Shown one piece after another: positions 26,248 to 35,452 of a stretch of 64,000 bases of DNA. The notes beneath the pieces are model-generated. The model was not told the DNA's origin. It worked only from the letters and a program-made list of their open reading frames with translations, and did not search any database. This DNA is from JBBQZU01 sp038207425 (lineage in GTDB: Bacteria > Bacteroidota > Bacteroidia > Flavobacteriales_D > Cryomorphaceae): contig JBBQZU010000002.1 in assembly GCA_038207425.1 (NCBI GenBank), forward strand, positions 62,001 through 126,000, given 5' to 3'. The translations under genes and the position numbers were made by a program. Position 1 is the first letter of the stretch. Each line of letters starts with the position of its first letter.

Positions 26248-28009
26248 ACACATTGAGTTCAATTTTTTTTACACGAATAGGTATTTGTTCAGGATTCCAG
26301 ATATATGTAATGAAAAGATCATGGGGAGACCGAACTTCCGGGGTGAGATAAAAGTAACTGCTATTGATAGAAGCCTTAGCAGTATCAGCCCGCTCTGAAA
26401 TGTCGCTCGCTGTGTACTTGTACAATCCTTCCTTTCGTTCAAACGCCATAACTGCGCGCGGACCTCTGAGTGGCATGCTGTCAAGAGCGATTACCAATTC
26501 GAGCCAGCAATGATCATCCGGGCAAAGTTCGAAGTAGGGAATTTTAATGGCGGGAGTGAATTCTGCTGAACCATTGGTATCCCAATCATGTTTTGCGGGC
26601 ACTTCCCACGTCTTGTGCAGTTGGTAGCCTAAAGGCAAATTGGTTACTGATGATTCGTCAATAAATCGTTCTACCAAAAGCAAATGGGCTTTTGCAGGAT
26701 CAGGCTTCCGGTCAAAGAATGATTTAAAATAGTAAGCCCTTGTCATCGTAGCCGGGGTGATCACGAAGTGCTTGTATTGGTAGGTATGCCAAAGATTCAA
26801 CAGTATAGTTATGGAAATCAACAGAGCCAGAAAATATTTCAATTTTTGCGAAAGCGGCCTACATCTCATGGCTATTTCGGCAATGGGAAATGCAAAGAAG
26901 GGCAATGACTCTATCATCGCCCTTTGTGAAAATCCGCCGCCGTACCACCAATTACTCCATGAAGATGTAACGAATAGAAACACGAACAGAAAAAGGCCAA
27001 TGCCTATGATATGCCATTGTTTTTTAAAGGCAAGCCATACAATGGAAATTGAAGCCAGTAGCATAAATGGAGTGTACACAAACCAACCTGATTTGAAGCT
27101 GAACAGGAAGTCAAATGTATGTGGCGAAAGAAGGTCAAGTCCTTCACCGGGGTTTCCATAACTATCTATAAACCATAAGCTGGCAGCTATCTTCCAATAG
27201 ATCAACTGGAGTAGAATAAACGGCAATGTTGCGAGGCCGAATAGTATAATGTGCGTTGCACATTGATTACTGAAAATGTGCCATTGCCGTTGAAAACCAT
27301 CTCTGAACACAACCATTGGCCAAAGCAAAGCCGCAATAATAATAATACCTCCTGTGTATCTGCATACAACTATAAGTCCGAAAACCGCACCTGCTGCTAG
27401 CGCTTTTTTGCTATTTGGGAATCTTAAGTAGGAGTCAACGCCATACATAAAAATCGAATAAAGAGTAAAAAGTAAACCGTTGGCTGTAAAGTGCGACGTG
27501 GTTGAATAGTAAAAAATATTGCTGCCAATAAAAACGAGTGCTATTGCAATTGCCACACTCAGGTCATCATAGTATTTTAGCAGCAGCTTTCGCAAAAAAT
27601 AAAAGCCCAGAATATAGTAGAATACAGAACCACACTTTGCAGCAATATCATAAGGAGCTGAAAACCCATCAATTGGATAATTTGTAATTAGCGCAGCAAT
27701 GTGACCGATTGCAAAAAAAGGCAAGTATGCCAGAGCAATGCCTACTGGATATCTGGTGATATAGTTGCCATTTGGCGTAAGCGGAAATTGATACAGCGTG
27801 CTGCTAGGTTCATACAATTCCAGCAGCCTTTGCGGGTAGTCAAGTGTTTCGAGCACAACGGTATGCTCATAAAAGTACATTGGCAGATAAATGTAATAGC
27901 CAAAGGCGTCCCAGCTCAGAACAGGATTTTCGAAAGGAAAAACGAAGAAAACAATGGTGCAGGCAATAGCAATAAGTGCTCCTTTGCTATAGCCATGATG
28001 CATCATCAC
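26228..28009 (-). CDS. Polytopic membrane protein, GT-C glycosyltransferase-like
   Basis: This 593-aa protein has about 11-12 transmembrane helices over the first ~400 residues and a beta-rich C-terminal tail of ~170 residues. The first loop contains 'LSWDAFGYYIYLP', with the Asp at the GT-C catalytic position. Overall organisation and size match the neighbouring membrane protein encoded at 24457-26247, suggesting an old duplication, although the sequences are now very different. Its start overlaps the scoA stop by 4 nt, so it is translationally coupled to the CoA-transferase alpha subunit. Confidence 0.7.
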   Translation of the reverse strand: MMMHHGYSKGALIAIACTIVFFVFPFENPVLSWDAFGYYIYLPMYFYEHTVVLETLDYPQRLLELYEPSSTLYQFPLTPNGNYITRYPVGIALAYLPFFAIGHIAALITNYPIDGFSAPYDIAAKCGSVFYYILGFYFLRKLLLKYYDDLSVAIAIALVFIGSNIFYYSTTSHFTANGLLFTLYSIFMYGVDSYLRFPNSKKALAAGAVFGLIVVCRYTGGIIIIAALLWPMVVFRDGFQRQWHIFSNQCATHIILFGLATLPFILLQLIYWKIAASLWFIDSYGNPGEGLDLLSPHTFDFLFSFKSGWFVYTPFMLLASISIVWLAFKKQWHIIGIGLFLFVFLFVTSSWSNWWYGGGFSQRAMIESLPFFAFPIAEIAMRCRPLSQKLKYFLALLISITILLNLWHTYQYKHFVITPATMTRAYYFKSFFDRKPDPAKAHLLLVERFIDESSVTNLPLGYQLHKTWEVPAKHDWDTNGSAEFTPAIKIPYFELCPDDHCWLELVIALDSMPLRGPRAVMAFERKEGLYKYTASDISERADTAKASINSSYFYLTPEVRSPHDLFITYIWNPEQIPIRVKKIELNVYVKAKN

Positions 28010-28704
28010 GGTCTTTTGCGCACGGTACGTTGTTCAATACGCTTTTGGTAATTCTTCCCCTGAAAGATGCGTTGCACAAAAATACCCGGGGTATGCACAA
28101 AATTTGGATCCAATGTACCTGCTGGCACAAGCTCTTCTACTTCTGCAATGGTAATTTTACCGGCCATTGCCATCAGCGGGTTGAAGTTTCGTGCTGTGGC
28201 ATTGAATATCAGATTGCCTTCTGTATCACCTTTCCAGGCTTTTACAATGGCAAATTCAGCATCAAAGCATTGCTCCATTATGTACATTTTTCCGTGAAAT
28301 TCGCGCACTTCTTTGCCAAAAGCCACTTCGGTGCCAAAGCCTGCCGGAGTAAAAAATGCTGGTATACCGGCACCTGTTGCCCGGCATCGTTCAGCCAATG
28401 TACCCTGTGGAATCAATTCTACTTCGAGTTCTCCGCTGAGCATCTGGCGTTCAAACTCCTTGTTTTCACCTACATAGCTCGAAATCATTTTACGAATTTG
28501 CTTTTTTTGCAAAAGCAAGCCCAATCCAAAATCGTCAACACCGGCATTGTTGGATATACAAGTGAGGTTGTTCACACCGCTTTGCACCAGCGCGGCAATG
28601 CAATTTTCGGGAATACCACAAAGCCCAAACCCGCCCAGCATGAGGGTCATCCCTGATTTTATGCCTTTAATGGCTTCATCCGGACCGGATACTACTTTGT
28701 TCAT
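28006..28704 (-). CDS. scoA: 3-oxoacid CoA-transferase subunit A
   Basis: This is the alpha subunit (232 aa) of the CoA-transferase whose beta subunit is scoB at 23790-24446. The N-terminal 'GMTLMLGGFGLCGIPENCI' is the family glycine-rich oxyanion/CoA loop, followed by 'ISNNAGVDDFGLGLLL'. The C-terminus 'LVPAGTLDPNFVHTPGIFV' is standard for SCOT alpha subunits. It heads a run of minus-strand genes and is coupled by a 4-nt overlap to a membrane-protein gene and not to scoB. Confidence 0.95.
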   Translation of the reverse strand: MNKVVSGPDEAIKGIKSGMTLMLGGFGLCGIPENCIAALVQSGVNNLTCISNNAGVDDFGLGLLLQKKQIRKMISSYVGENKEFERQMLSGELEVELIPQGTLAERCRATGAGIPAFFTPAGFGTEVAFGKEVREFHGKMYIMEQCFDAEFAIVKAWKGDTEGNLIFNATARNFNPLMAMAGKITIAEVEELVPAGTLDPNFVHTPGIFVQRIFQGKNYQKRIEQRTVRKRP

Positions 28705-28715
28705 AATTAGAGGAT

Positions 28716-31133
28716 TTACCAGGTGATTACGTCCTGTGTTTCAAAAATATTTTGTGACCGTTTATATTTATTGCAGTCCAATTCCACAGATATACCTTCG
28801 GGTTTTTCGAAGTTGCCTTTGGAAATATTTAGTGTTGGATCGTCGTAAGCGGCGTGCATAAAGAAACCCCAAATAGGAAGCGCCATATTGGTACCCATTC
28901 CAAGTTGCAAAGTTCTGAAGTGCACCGCCCGGTCTTCAGCACCTACCCATACGCCTGTAACAAGGTCGGGCGTTAGGCCCATAAACCATCCGTCAGATTG
29001 ATTCTGAGTAGTTCCGGTTTTACCAGCAATTTTTATAGAGCGATCAAAACCATCGTATTTGCGACTGGGCAGATCCATTCTAAGGCGCATTGCTGTGCCT
29101 TGAGATTTGCCTGTATGCTTGTTGTATACTCCGTCAATAACTCCTTCCATAAGGCTCAGCATAGTGTAAGCTGTTCGCTCATCAAGGGCTTCTTTCGTTT
29201 GTGGCTGGGTTTGAAATATCGAGTTTCCGTTTTTGTCTTCGATGCGGAGTATGTACACCGGCTTTATGTGCACACCAGCATTGGCAAAGGTTGCATTGGC
29301 TGAAGTAATTTCAAGAAGCGAAAGATCGGCTACGCCAAAACACTGTGAAACAACTGGTTCTATGGGGCTTTCTATACCCAAGTCGCGGGCTAGCTTTATG
29401 ATAGCTTCAGGGCCAAATTGCTTCATTACCCAGGCGGTAACAGTATTTACCGAGTTTGCGAGCCCCCATTTCAGCGAAACCATATAGCCGTAGTCCCTGT
29501 CAGGATCATGTGGGGTATAGTCCTGCTCAAGGTTAAATGTGCCTCTGTGAAAAGTAGTTGGCACCTTTGGCACTTCATAACATGGTGAGTAACCTTCGCG
29601 TATTGCGGTGGCATATACAAATGGTTTGAAAGTACTACCTACCTGTCGTTTACCCTGCTTTACCTGGTCGTATTTGAAATATTTGAAATTATTGCCGCCT
29701 ACCCATGCACGAACGAAGCCATTTTTTGGATCGATACTAACTAGCCCGGCTCTGAGAAAACTCTTGTAGTACACTATGCTGTCCATTGGACTCAAAAGGG
29801 TATCTCTCTCACCTTGCCAGGTGAATATTCGCATTGGAACTTTTTTATTCGTGAAAATGTATGTGATGCTATCTTGTGGTACTGCTCTCCATTTTTCAAG
29901 GCAATCTTCGCTATTGCATTGGTAGTAATTTGTGTTTTCTATTTTGACTTTATCAATATTAACTTTGCGCTTACAGTTTGGACACTCCTTGCCGGCCATA
30001 ACCTGATATCGGGTAGTGCGTTTCATAGCCGAGTTTTTAATGGCTTGTACATCTGCAACTGAAATATCATTTGAGAAGGGTGCATTCTTGTATCGCGATA
30101 CATCTCTAACAAATTGTTTCTGCAACTCACCGCCCAGATGCTGCTTTATGGCTTCTTCACCGTAGCGTTGAAGGCGGGTGTCAATGGTGGTAAAAACGCG
30201 GAGACCATCGCGGTAAATGTTGTAGGGCTCGCCATTGGCCTTGGCATATTTGTAGTTTCCATTTTCGTCCTTTTCGGCAAACATTGTCCGCAATTCTCCT
30301 CTGAGCACTTCTCTGAAGTACGGAGCAAGGCCTTCTTGATGGTCAACGATTTGATAGTTAAGATTGAGGGGTAGTTGTGCAAGCGAATCATATTCTGCTT
30401 TGGCAAGAAATCCGTTTCGCACCATTTGTGCCAACACTACATTTCTACGGTGCATGGTAGTATCAGGTCGGCGTATAGGGTTGAAGAGTGCCGGGTTTTT
30501 CGCCATACCTACAAGCATTGCGGCTTCCATAATATTTAAGGAATCCGGTGATTTGTCGAAATAAACTGTAGCCGCTGATTTGATACCCACAGCATTGTTT
30601 ACCCAGTCGAATTTATTGAGATACATGGTGATGATCTCATTTTTGGTATACTGTCTTTCAAGCCTTACGGCGATTATCCATTCCTGAAATTTTTGAAACA
30701 CTCTTTCCAGGCCATTGGCTGGCGCTTCAGTGAAGAGCATTTTTGACAATTGCTGGGTAATGGTGCTTGCACCGCCCCTATTACCAAGATATACTCCAGC
30801 CCTGGCAGTGCCTTTTAAGTCTATTCCTGCGTGGTCATAGAATCGTTCATCTTCAGTGGCAATAAGGCCATTAACCAGATAAGGACTAAGCTCTTCGAAA
30901 CGCACATTGGTGCGGTTTTCAAGAAAGTATTTGCCAAGTACAAAGCCATCGGCTGAGATTACCTCAGTAGCGAGATTTGTTTTTGGGTTGGCCAGAGCTA
31001 CCGTGTCAGGCAAATTGCTCGCTGATGCGATGTAGAGCAAGATAGCCAGCACAAGAAAAGGTGACAAGGCCAATAGCCAAATGATAAAGAGGTACTTCTT
31101 ACCTATTGATTTATTTTCTTGATTATTTTTCAT
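28716..31133 (-). CDS. mrcA: Class A penicillin-binding protein 1A with a zinc-knuckle-like insert
   Basis: This is a bifunctional peptidoglycan glycosyltransferase/transpeptidase, 805 aa. A cytoplasmic tail and one transmembrane helix (about 16-37) precede the GT51 domain, with its catalytic Glu in 'IATEDERFYDHAGID' and 'GGASTITQQLSKML'. The transpeptidase domain has the nucleophile Ser in 'GSTFKPF', 'SVNTVT' as SxN and 'KTGTT' as the third motif. Between the two domains, near residues 383-411, is a C-x2-C-x18-C-x4-C arrangement ('ECPNCKRK' and 'CNSEDC') that is not part of the usual PBP1A fold. It lies 11 nt upstream of scoA in the transcription direction, so the two may be co-transcribed. 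Confidence 0.95.
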   Translation of the reverse strand: MKNNQENKSIGKKYLFIIWLLALSPFLVLAILLYIASASNLPDTVALANPKTNLATEVISADGFVLGKYFLENRTNVRFEELSPYLVNGLIATEDERFYDHAGIDLKGTARAGVYLGNRGGASTITQQLSKMLFTEAPANGLERVFQKFQEWIIAVRLERQYTKNEIITMYLNKFDWVNNAVGIKSAATVYFDKSPDSLNIMEAAMLVGMAKNPALFNPIRRPDTTMHRRNVVLAQMVRNGFLAKAEYDSLAQLPLNLNYQIVDHQEGLAPYFREVLRGELRTMFAEKDENGNYKYAKANGEPYNIYRDGLRVFTTIDTRLQRYGEEAIKQHLGGELQKQFVRDVSRYKNAPFSNDISVADVQAIKNSAMKRTTRYQVMAGKECPNCKRKVNIDKVKIENTNYYQCNSEDCLEKWRAVPQDSITYIFTNKKVPMRIFTWQGERDTLLSPMDSIVYYKSFLRAGLVSIDPKNGFVRAWVGGNNFKYFKYDQVKQGKRQVGSTFKPFVYATAIREGYSPCYEVPKVPTTFHRGTFNLEQDYTPHDPDRDYGYMVSLKWGLANSVNTVTAWVMKQFGPEAIIKLARDLGIESPIEPVVSQCFGVADLSLLEITSANATFANAGVHIKPVYILRIEDKNGNSIFQTQPQTKEALDERTAYTMLSLMEGVIDGVYNKHTGKSQGTAMRLRMDLPSRKYDGFDRSIKIAGKTGTTQNQSDGWFMGLTPDLVTGVWVGAEDRAVHFRTLQLGMGTNMALPIWGFFMHAAYDDPTLNISKGNFEKPEGISVELDCNKYKRSQNIFETQDVITW

Positions 31134-31207
31134 AATAGCGCGCTAGCTGGCGCAAAACGAAATTATATCAAATAACTTGCGCAATTCTGCTTCGGTAACA
31201 TTTTTTA

Positions 31208-31696
31208 TCACCGTGTTTTTTCCACACGCAAACCTATATTTCTGATACCATAAAGTGTATCAACCCGCATGGCATGTTGTATTTCAAAAATGTACTTTCC
31301 GCTCATTGGAAAACGCTTATTGTAGCTGTACATGATGGCATTGGTGGGGTATCGGCTGCTTCTGAGGTATCCGGAGCCGCTGCCAAGCCACTTTCCGGTT
31401 GCGTCAGCAAGCACAATACCAACGGTATCTCTGGAGGTTTTGCCATTGGGAAAAGTGGTCTTCACAAAAACGTACAGATTTCGGTAAGGATATTCTTCAG
31501 TATTTCGAACGTTGATAAGGAAGTTGTGTTGACTTACAGTGTCCTCCACGGGTACTTCAATGCGTGCTTTTTCGGATACGATCCATTCTCCTTTCGGAAT
31601 TTCCAGATTTTCTTCATACACCAGATAAGGGTCATTGCAGGCAACGAATGAAATCAGCGACAAAAAACACATTACCTTGACGGGAAGCGTTCTCAT
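31208..31696 (-). CDS. gldH: Gliding motility lipoprotein GldH
   Basis: This 162-aa outer-envelope lipoprotein has lipobox 'FVAC' (Cys about residue 20) followed by 'NDPYLVYEENLEIP', typical of GldH. The family is needed for gliding and chitin use in Flavobacterium johnsoniae and is restricted to Bacteroidota. It overlaps the ricT stop by 4 nt, an arrangement (ricT-gldH-PBP1A) seen repeatedly in the phylum. Whether this strain glides cannot be told from one gld gene. Confidence 0.88.
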   Translation of the reverse strand: MRTLPVKVMCFLSLISFVACNDPYLVYEENLEIPKGEWIVSEKARIEVPVEDTVSQHNFLINVRNTEEYPYRNLYVFVKTTFPNGKTSRDTVGIVLADATGKWLGSGSGYLRSSRYPTNAIMYSYNKRFPMSGKYIFEIQHAMRVDTLYGIRNIGLRVEKTR

Positions 31697-32982
31697 GATG
31701 GTTTATTGGGCTTACGCCGTGATTTGCCGCCGCGGGGTCTTGATTTTTGTGTATCGCCAGCACTAGGGTTATTCCTATCGTTGGCAGCTTGATTTTGCGT
31801 ATTCGTTTCAGACTTTACAGCGGGTGTGCTACCTTCGGGTCGCTTTTGGCCGCGGTTATCAGGTACTTTTTTCTTTTTTTTCTTTTTTGACTTTTTAGTG
31901 TCAAATCGGGTTAGGCTATCCTGACCTACCACATTGGTATATGATTCTTCCGGCAAAATAAGGGGCCCGGCTTCAGCAAAGTCTTTCAAGTCTTCCGGGT
32001 AGGTTCCTTTCTCGTTCATTTCTAGAATATTTCGCACCCGATCAACGTGCAGAGCTATAGGCGTATTGGAATTGTTGTCTTCCTGCACATACCAGATTAC
32101 ACCCTTGAAAATATCTGTTTTTAAGTGTATTGCAGTCCCTTTCTTGGTCTTGAGTTTCCCGTGGTTTTTAGGAAACTGTTTAAGCGCATCAAGGTAAGCA
32201 TCAAGCTCATAATTAAGGCAGCATTTCAGTTTGCCACATTGCCCTGCGAGTTTTGCAGCATTGAGTGCCAGCTGCTGATAGCGCGCTGCACTGGTGCTCA
32301 CTGACCTGAAATCGGTAAGCCATGTACTACAGCACAACTCCCTGCCGCATGAGCCTATGCCACCCAAACGGGCTGCTTCTTGTCGAGCGCCAATCTGCTT
32401 CATTTCAATGCGTACACGAAACGACTCTGCGTATTTTCTGATAAGCTCTCTGAAGTCAACTCTTCCTTCGGCAGTGTAATAGAATGTGGCTTTGGTTTTA
32501 TCGCCTTGATACTCCACATCGCTAATTTTCATATCGAGGCTTAGTGAAGATGCAATTTTGCGGGCACTTTGCATGGTATCCATTTCGAGACTTCTTGCTT
32601 CGCGCCATATTTCTAATTCTTTTGTGCCTGCCCTTCTCAGTATCTTTTTAACTTCTCTGGGGTTTGCTGTTTCCTTCTTCTTGTCCATTTGAAGACGCGC
32701 CAATTCACCAGCAGCACTTACCAAACCCAGATCGTATCCCGGATTTCCTTCTACCACCACGGCATCGCCAACATTCAGTGAAAGCTTTTCACTGTTTCTG
32801 AAAAATTCTTTTCTGCTGTTTTTAAAACGTATTTCGACATATTCAAAAGGGGCAACATTGCCCGGCAATTCCATATCACTGAGCCAGTCGAACACAGCCA
32901 ATTTACTACAGCCACCGGTAGAGCATGTGCCCTGATTCTTACATCCGGCAGGCATTCCGTTACTACAACTTTCGCATCCCAT
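31693..32982 (-). CDS. ricT: RicT/PSP1-domain protein with Cys-rich N-terminus and basic tail
   Basis: This 429-aa protein has a PSP1 domain (about 100-200), including 'GIGSCGRELCCSTWLTDF' and 'GQCGKLKCCLNYELD'. In Bacillus, RicT (YaaT) joins RicA and RicF in an Fe-S complex that stimulates RNase Y processing. The Bacteroidota form seen here adds an N-terminal Cys cluster with seven cysteines in the first 25 residues and a ~90-residue C-terminal tail rich in Lys, Pro and Gly, including the run 'KKSKKKKKKK'. It lies between holB and gldH in the same direction. Nucleic-acid binding by the tail is inference. Confidence 0.88.
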   Translation of the reverse strand: MGCESCSNGMPAGCKNQGTCSTGGCSKLAVFDWLSDMELPGNVAPFEYVEIRFKNSRKEFFRNSEKLSLNVGDAVVVEGNPGYDLGLVSAAGELARLQMDKKKETANPREVKKILRRAGTKELEIWREARSLEMDTMQSARKIASSLSLDMKISDVEYQGDKTKATFYYTAEGRVDFRELIRKYAESFRVRIEMKQIGARQEAARLGGIGSCGRELCCSTWLTDFRSVSTSAARYQQLALNAAKLAGQCGKLKCCLNYELDAYLDALKQFPKNHGKLKTKKGTAIHLKTDIFKGVIWYVQEDNNSNTPIALHVDRVRNILEMNEKGTYPEDLKDFAEAGPLILPEESYTNVVGQDSLTRFDTKKSKKKKKKKVPDNRGQKRPEGSTPAVKSETNTQNQAANDRNNPSAGDTQKSRPRGGKSRRKPNKPS

Positions 32983-33006
32983 AATTTTCGGTTCAGTTTT
33001 ATAAAA

Positions 33007-34152
33007 TTAGGCAATCTTGGTTTTCTCCAGCGCCCTGAAAATTCGCATTACATCATAGCTTATTTTCATGAAAAGGGCCAAAGCGTTGGCATTTCGTTCT
33101 ATATAGTAATGTGCTTTGCTGAATGCACTTTCAAATGCTTCCAAATCACTACTGGCAATGTAAGGTGCAAACTTAACTGCAAAATCTGATTCTTCACGGC
33201 TAAAGAAGGCATGACCTGACCCAACGTGCGTATACATGATGCTTTTGTGTAAAAAGTTGAGTCCATAATCCATGAATCGCTGCTGCTGGTCGCGCTTAAG
33301 CGCAGCAATTTGCTCGCTTGCTGAAAGTGCGGCAGCCGCATCGCGCTTCACGCAGGCCCGCATCCAGGAGCTGAATATTTTAAAGTATTCGTTGTAGTCG
33401 TCGTTGTTTTCAGCAATGCTAATAGCAAAACCGTATGATCCTTCACTTCGGCGCGCTATCTCATCTGCCCTGGCAGCAGTGATTGAATTTCGGTTTTGCA
33501 AAGCTTCTGCTACTACAGCGGCATCAAGGGGGGGCAATGAAATAAGCTGAGATCGGGAAATTACGGTTGGCAAAATATGTTCGGTATTGCAGACTACCAG
33601 GATCACAATGGTTTTCTGGGTCGGCTCTTCGAGGGTTTTCAGCAATTTGTTTGCTGAATCACTGTTGAGCTTTTCTGCCATCCATATAATCATGACCTTA
33701 TGGCCACCCATAAATGATTTTAGCGAAAGCGAACGGGTAATTTCGTTTGCTTCTGCTACCGGAATTAGTGATTTTTTGTTCTCTCCTGCCGATTCAAGTT
33801 CCCATTGCTCTAAAGAGATGTATGGATGTTTGTGAAGCATATCTAGAAATTCTCTTCGGTAATCATTACACGATTCTTTTTTAGGCTTGCTGGATTTAAT
33901 GATAGGAAAAGAAAAATGAAGATCAGGATGAGAAAGTGCACTTATTTGCTTGCAGGCCGGGCAATGCCCACAGCGGTCGTCGGCCAGAGGGTTTTTGCAC
34001 ATTATATACCCGGCAAATGCCACGGCCAAGGGCAGATTGCCGGAGCCTTCAGCACCCAAAAACATCAAGGTATGCCCCACATGACCTTCGTGAACCATCC
34101 TGATTAATTGCGATTTCAGTTCGCTATGTCCAACTACGTCTTTAAAATACAT
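33007..34152 (-). CDS. holB: DNA polymerase III delta' subunit
   Basis: This 381-aa clamp-loader subunit has an AAA+ domain with a degenerate P-loop ('GAEGSGNLPLAVAFA' in place of GxxxxGKT), as is normal for non-ATPase delta' subunits. The zinc-binding cysteines are in 'CKNPLADDRCGHCPAC', and sensor 1 lies in 'KLLKTLEEPTQKTI'. The C-terminal collar region is helical. I prefer the ATG at 34152 to an in-frame upstream start at 34164. It is divergent from pgk across ~106 nt, in which CAAAGCTA at 34170-34177 could be its -7 box. Confidence 0.92.
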   Translation of the reverse strand: MYFKDVVGHSELKSQLIRMVHEGHVGHTLMFLGAEGSGNLPLAVAFAGYIMCKNPLADDRCGHCPACKQISALSHPDLHFSFPIIKSSKPKKESCNDYRREFLDMLHKHPYISLEQWELESAGENKKSLIPVAEANEITRSLSLKSFMGGHKVMIIWMAEKLNSDSANKLLKTLEEPTQKTIVILVVCNTEHILPTVISRSQLISLPPLDAAVVAEALQNRNSITAARADEIARRSEGSYGFAISIAENNDDYNEYFKIFSSWMRACVKRDAAAALSASEQIAALKRDQQQRFMDYGLNFLHKSIMYTHVGSGHAFFSREESDFAVKFAPYIASSDLEAFESAFSKAHYYIERNANALALFMKISYDVMRIFRALEKTKIA

Positions 34153-34233
34153 GTGGAATATCAAGTCTTCAAAGCTATGAAAATTAGATGGGCTTAAGGT
34201 CGGTGAATTACGGCAGTCTTTGGCTAAAATGGC

Positions 34234-34241
34234 TACTTTTG
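34234..34241 (+). promoter_or_regulatory. Possible -7 box of pgk
   Basis: TACTTTTG matches TAnnTTTG 17 nt before the pgk ATG. No TTG lies at the expected distance upstream, so the call rests on the -7 element alone. Confidence 0.3.
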
Positions 34242-34258
34242 GCCCAAATTATATAGGT

Positions 34259-35452
34259 ATGATCCGGTTTAAAGAGTTTGATTTCAAGGGCAAGCGTGCG
34301 CTGATTCGTGTAGATTTTAATGTGCCGCTCAATGAGCAGCTTCAGGTTACTGACGATACCCGCATCCGCGCTGCAATGCCAACCATTCATAAAGTTCTTT
34401 CGGATGGTGGATCAGTGGTACTCATGTCGCACTTAGGAAGGCCCAAAGCCGGGCCAGATCCGAAATATTCATTGAAGCATATTATTGCGGCACTAGAGAA
34501 GAATTTAGGCTTGCCGGTATTGTTCGCAGATGATTGCATAGGCGATGAAGCGAAGGCTGAATCGGCTGGACTAAAGGCGGGTCAGGTGCTTCTGCTTGAG
34601 AATTTACGATTTCACAAAGAGGAAGAAGCCGGCGATGAATTTTTTGCCGGAAGGCTTGCTGAGCATGGCGATTGTTATGTAAACGATGCTTTTGGAACTG
34701 CCCATCGTGCGCATGCAAGTACTACTAATGTTGCTAATTTTTTCCCTACTGCCAAAATGTTTGGATACCTGCTTGAAGGCGAAATTAACAACATTGATAA
34801 GGTACTAAACAGCACTGAAAGGCCTGTACTCGCTATCATTGGCGGGGCTAAGGTAAGCAGCAAAATCACTATACTGGAGTCAATTCTTCCCAAAGTTGAT
34901 CATATCATCATCGGTGGAGGCATGGCCTATACTTTTGCGAAAGCAACCGGGGGCCACATTGGTAATTCACTGGTAGAAGATGATTTTATTGAACTGGCCA
35001 AGTCGCTTCTTGAAAAAGCCAAGGCGAAAGGAGTGCAGATTCACCTGCCATCAGATTCAGTGATAGCAGATGAATTTCGCAATGATGCAAGCACTGATGT
35101 GTGCAGCACCAGCGAAATACCCGACGGATGGATGGGTCTAGATATAGGCCCCGACTCGGTGACGCGGTTTATAGAAGTAATACGCAAATGCCGCATTATA
35201 CTGTGGAATGGCCCTATGGGAGTATTTGAAATGGAAACATTTGCAAAAGGAACAGAAGCCATTGCTTATACCTTGGCTGAGGTTACTGCCAAAGGTGCTT
35301 TTACCTTGATTGGAGGCGGCGACTCAGTTGCTGCCATCAACAAGTTTGGCCTTGCTGACAAAGTAAGTTATGTATCTACCGGAGGCGGCGCAATGTTAGA
35401 GTATCTTGAAGGTATCACCCTTCCGGGAATTGCAGCAATCAGGGGAGCTTAG
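34259..35452 (+). CDS. pgk: Phosphoglycerate kinase
   Basis: This 397-aa glycolytic enzyme makes ATP from 1,3-bisphosphoglycerate. The N-domain has 'RVDFNVPLNEQ', 'MSHLGRPK' and 'LLENLRFHKEEE', and the C-domain nucleotide site has 'GGAKVSSKI', 'WNGPMGVFE' and the final 'TGGGAMLEYLEG'. The ATG at 34259 gives the standard length; a TTG at 34220 is upstream of the family start. It overlaps the convergent cvpA gene by 14 nt. Confidence 0.98.
   Translation: MIRFKEFDFKGKRALIRVDFNVPLNEQLQVTDDTRIRAAMPTIHKVLSDGGSVVLMSHLGRPKAGPDPKYSLKHIIAALEKNLGLPVLFADDCIGDEAKAESAGLKAGQVLLLENLRFHKEEEAGDEFFAGRLAEHGDCYVNDAFGTAHRAHASTTNVANFFPTAKMFGYLLEGEINNIDKVLNSTERPVLAIIGGAKVSSKITILESILPKVDHIIIGGGMAYTFAKATGGHIGNSLVEDDFIELAKSLLEKAKAKGVQIHLPSDSVIADEFRNDASTDVCSTSEIPDGWMGLDIGPDSVTRFIEVIRKCRIILWNGPMGVFEMETFAKGTEAIAYTLAEVTAKGAFTLIGGGDSVAAINKFGLADKVSYVSTGGGAMLEYLEGITLPGIAAIRGA

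Noticed and set aside
24457..28009. The two large membrane proteins as transporters
   Set aside because: The acidic residues in the first external loop (HDEA and WDAF) and the large extracytoplasmic C-terminal domain fit GT-C enzymes better, though this is not proven.
27976..28656. A 226-codon open frame antisense to scoA
   Set aside because: scoA carries the family motifs; the antisense translation is an artefact of codon composition.
31865..31905. A long A/T-rich run in ricT (Lys-codon repeat) as a possible frameshift site
   Set aside because: The frame continues without a stop into a plausible basic tail, so there is no need for frameshifting.
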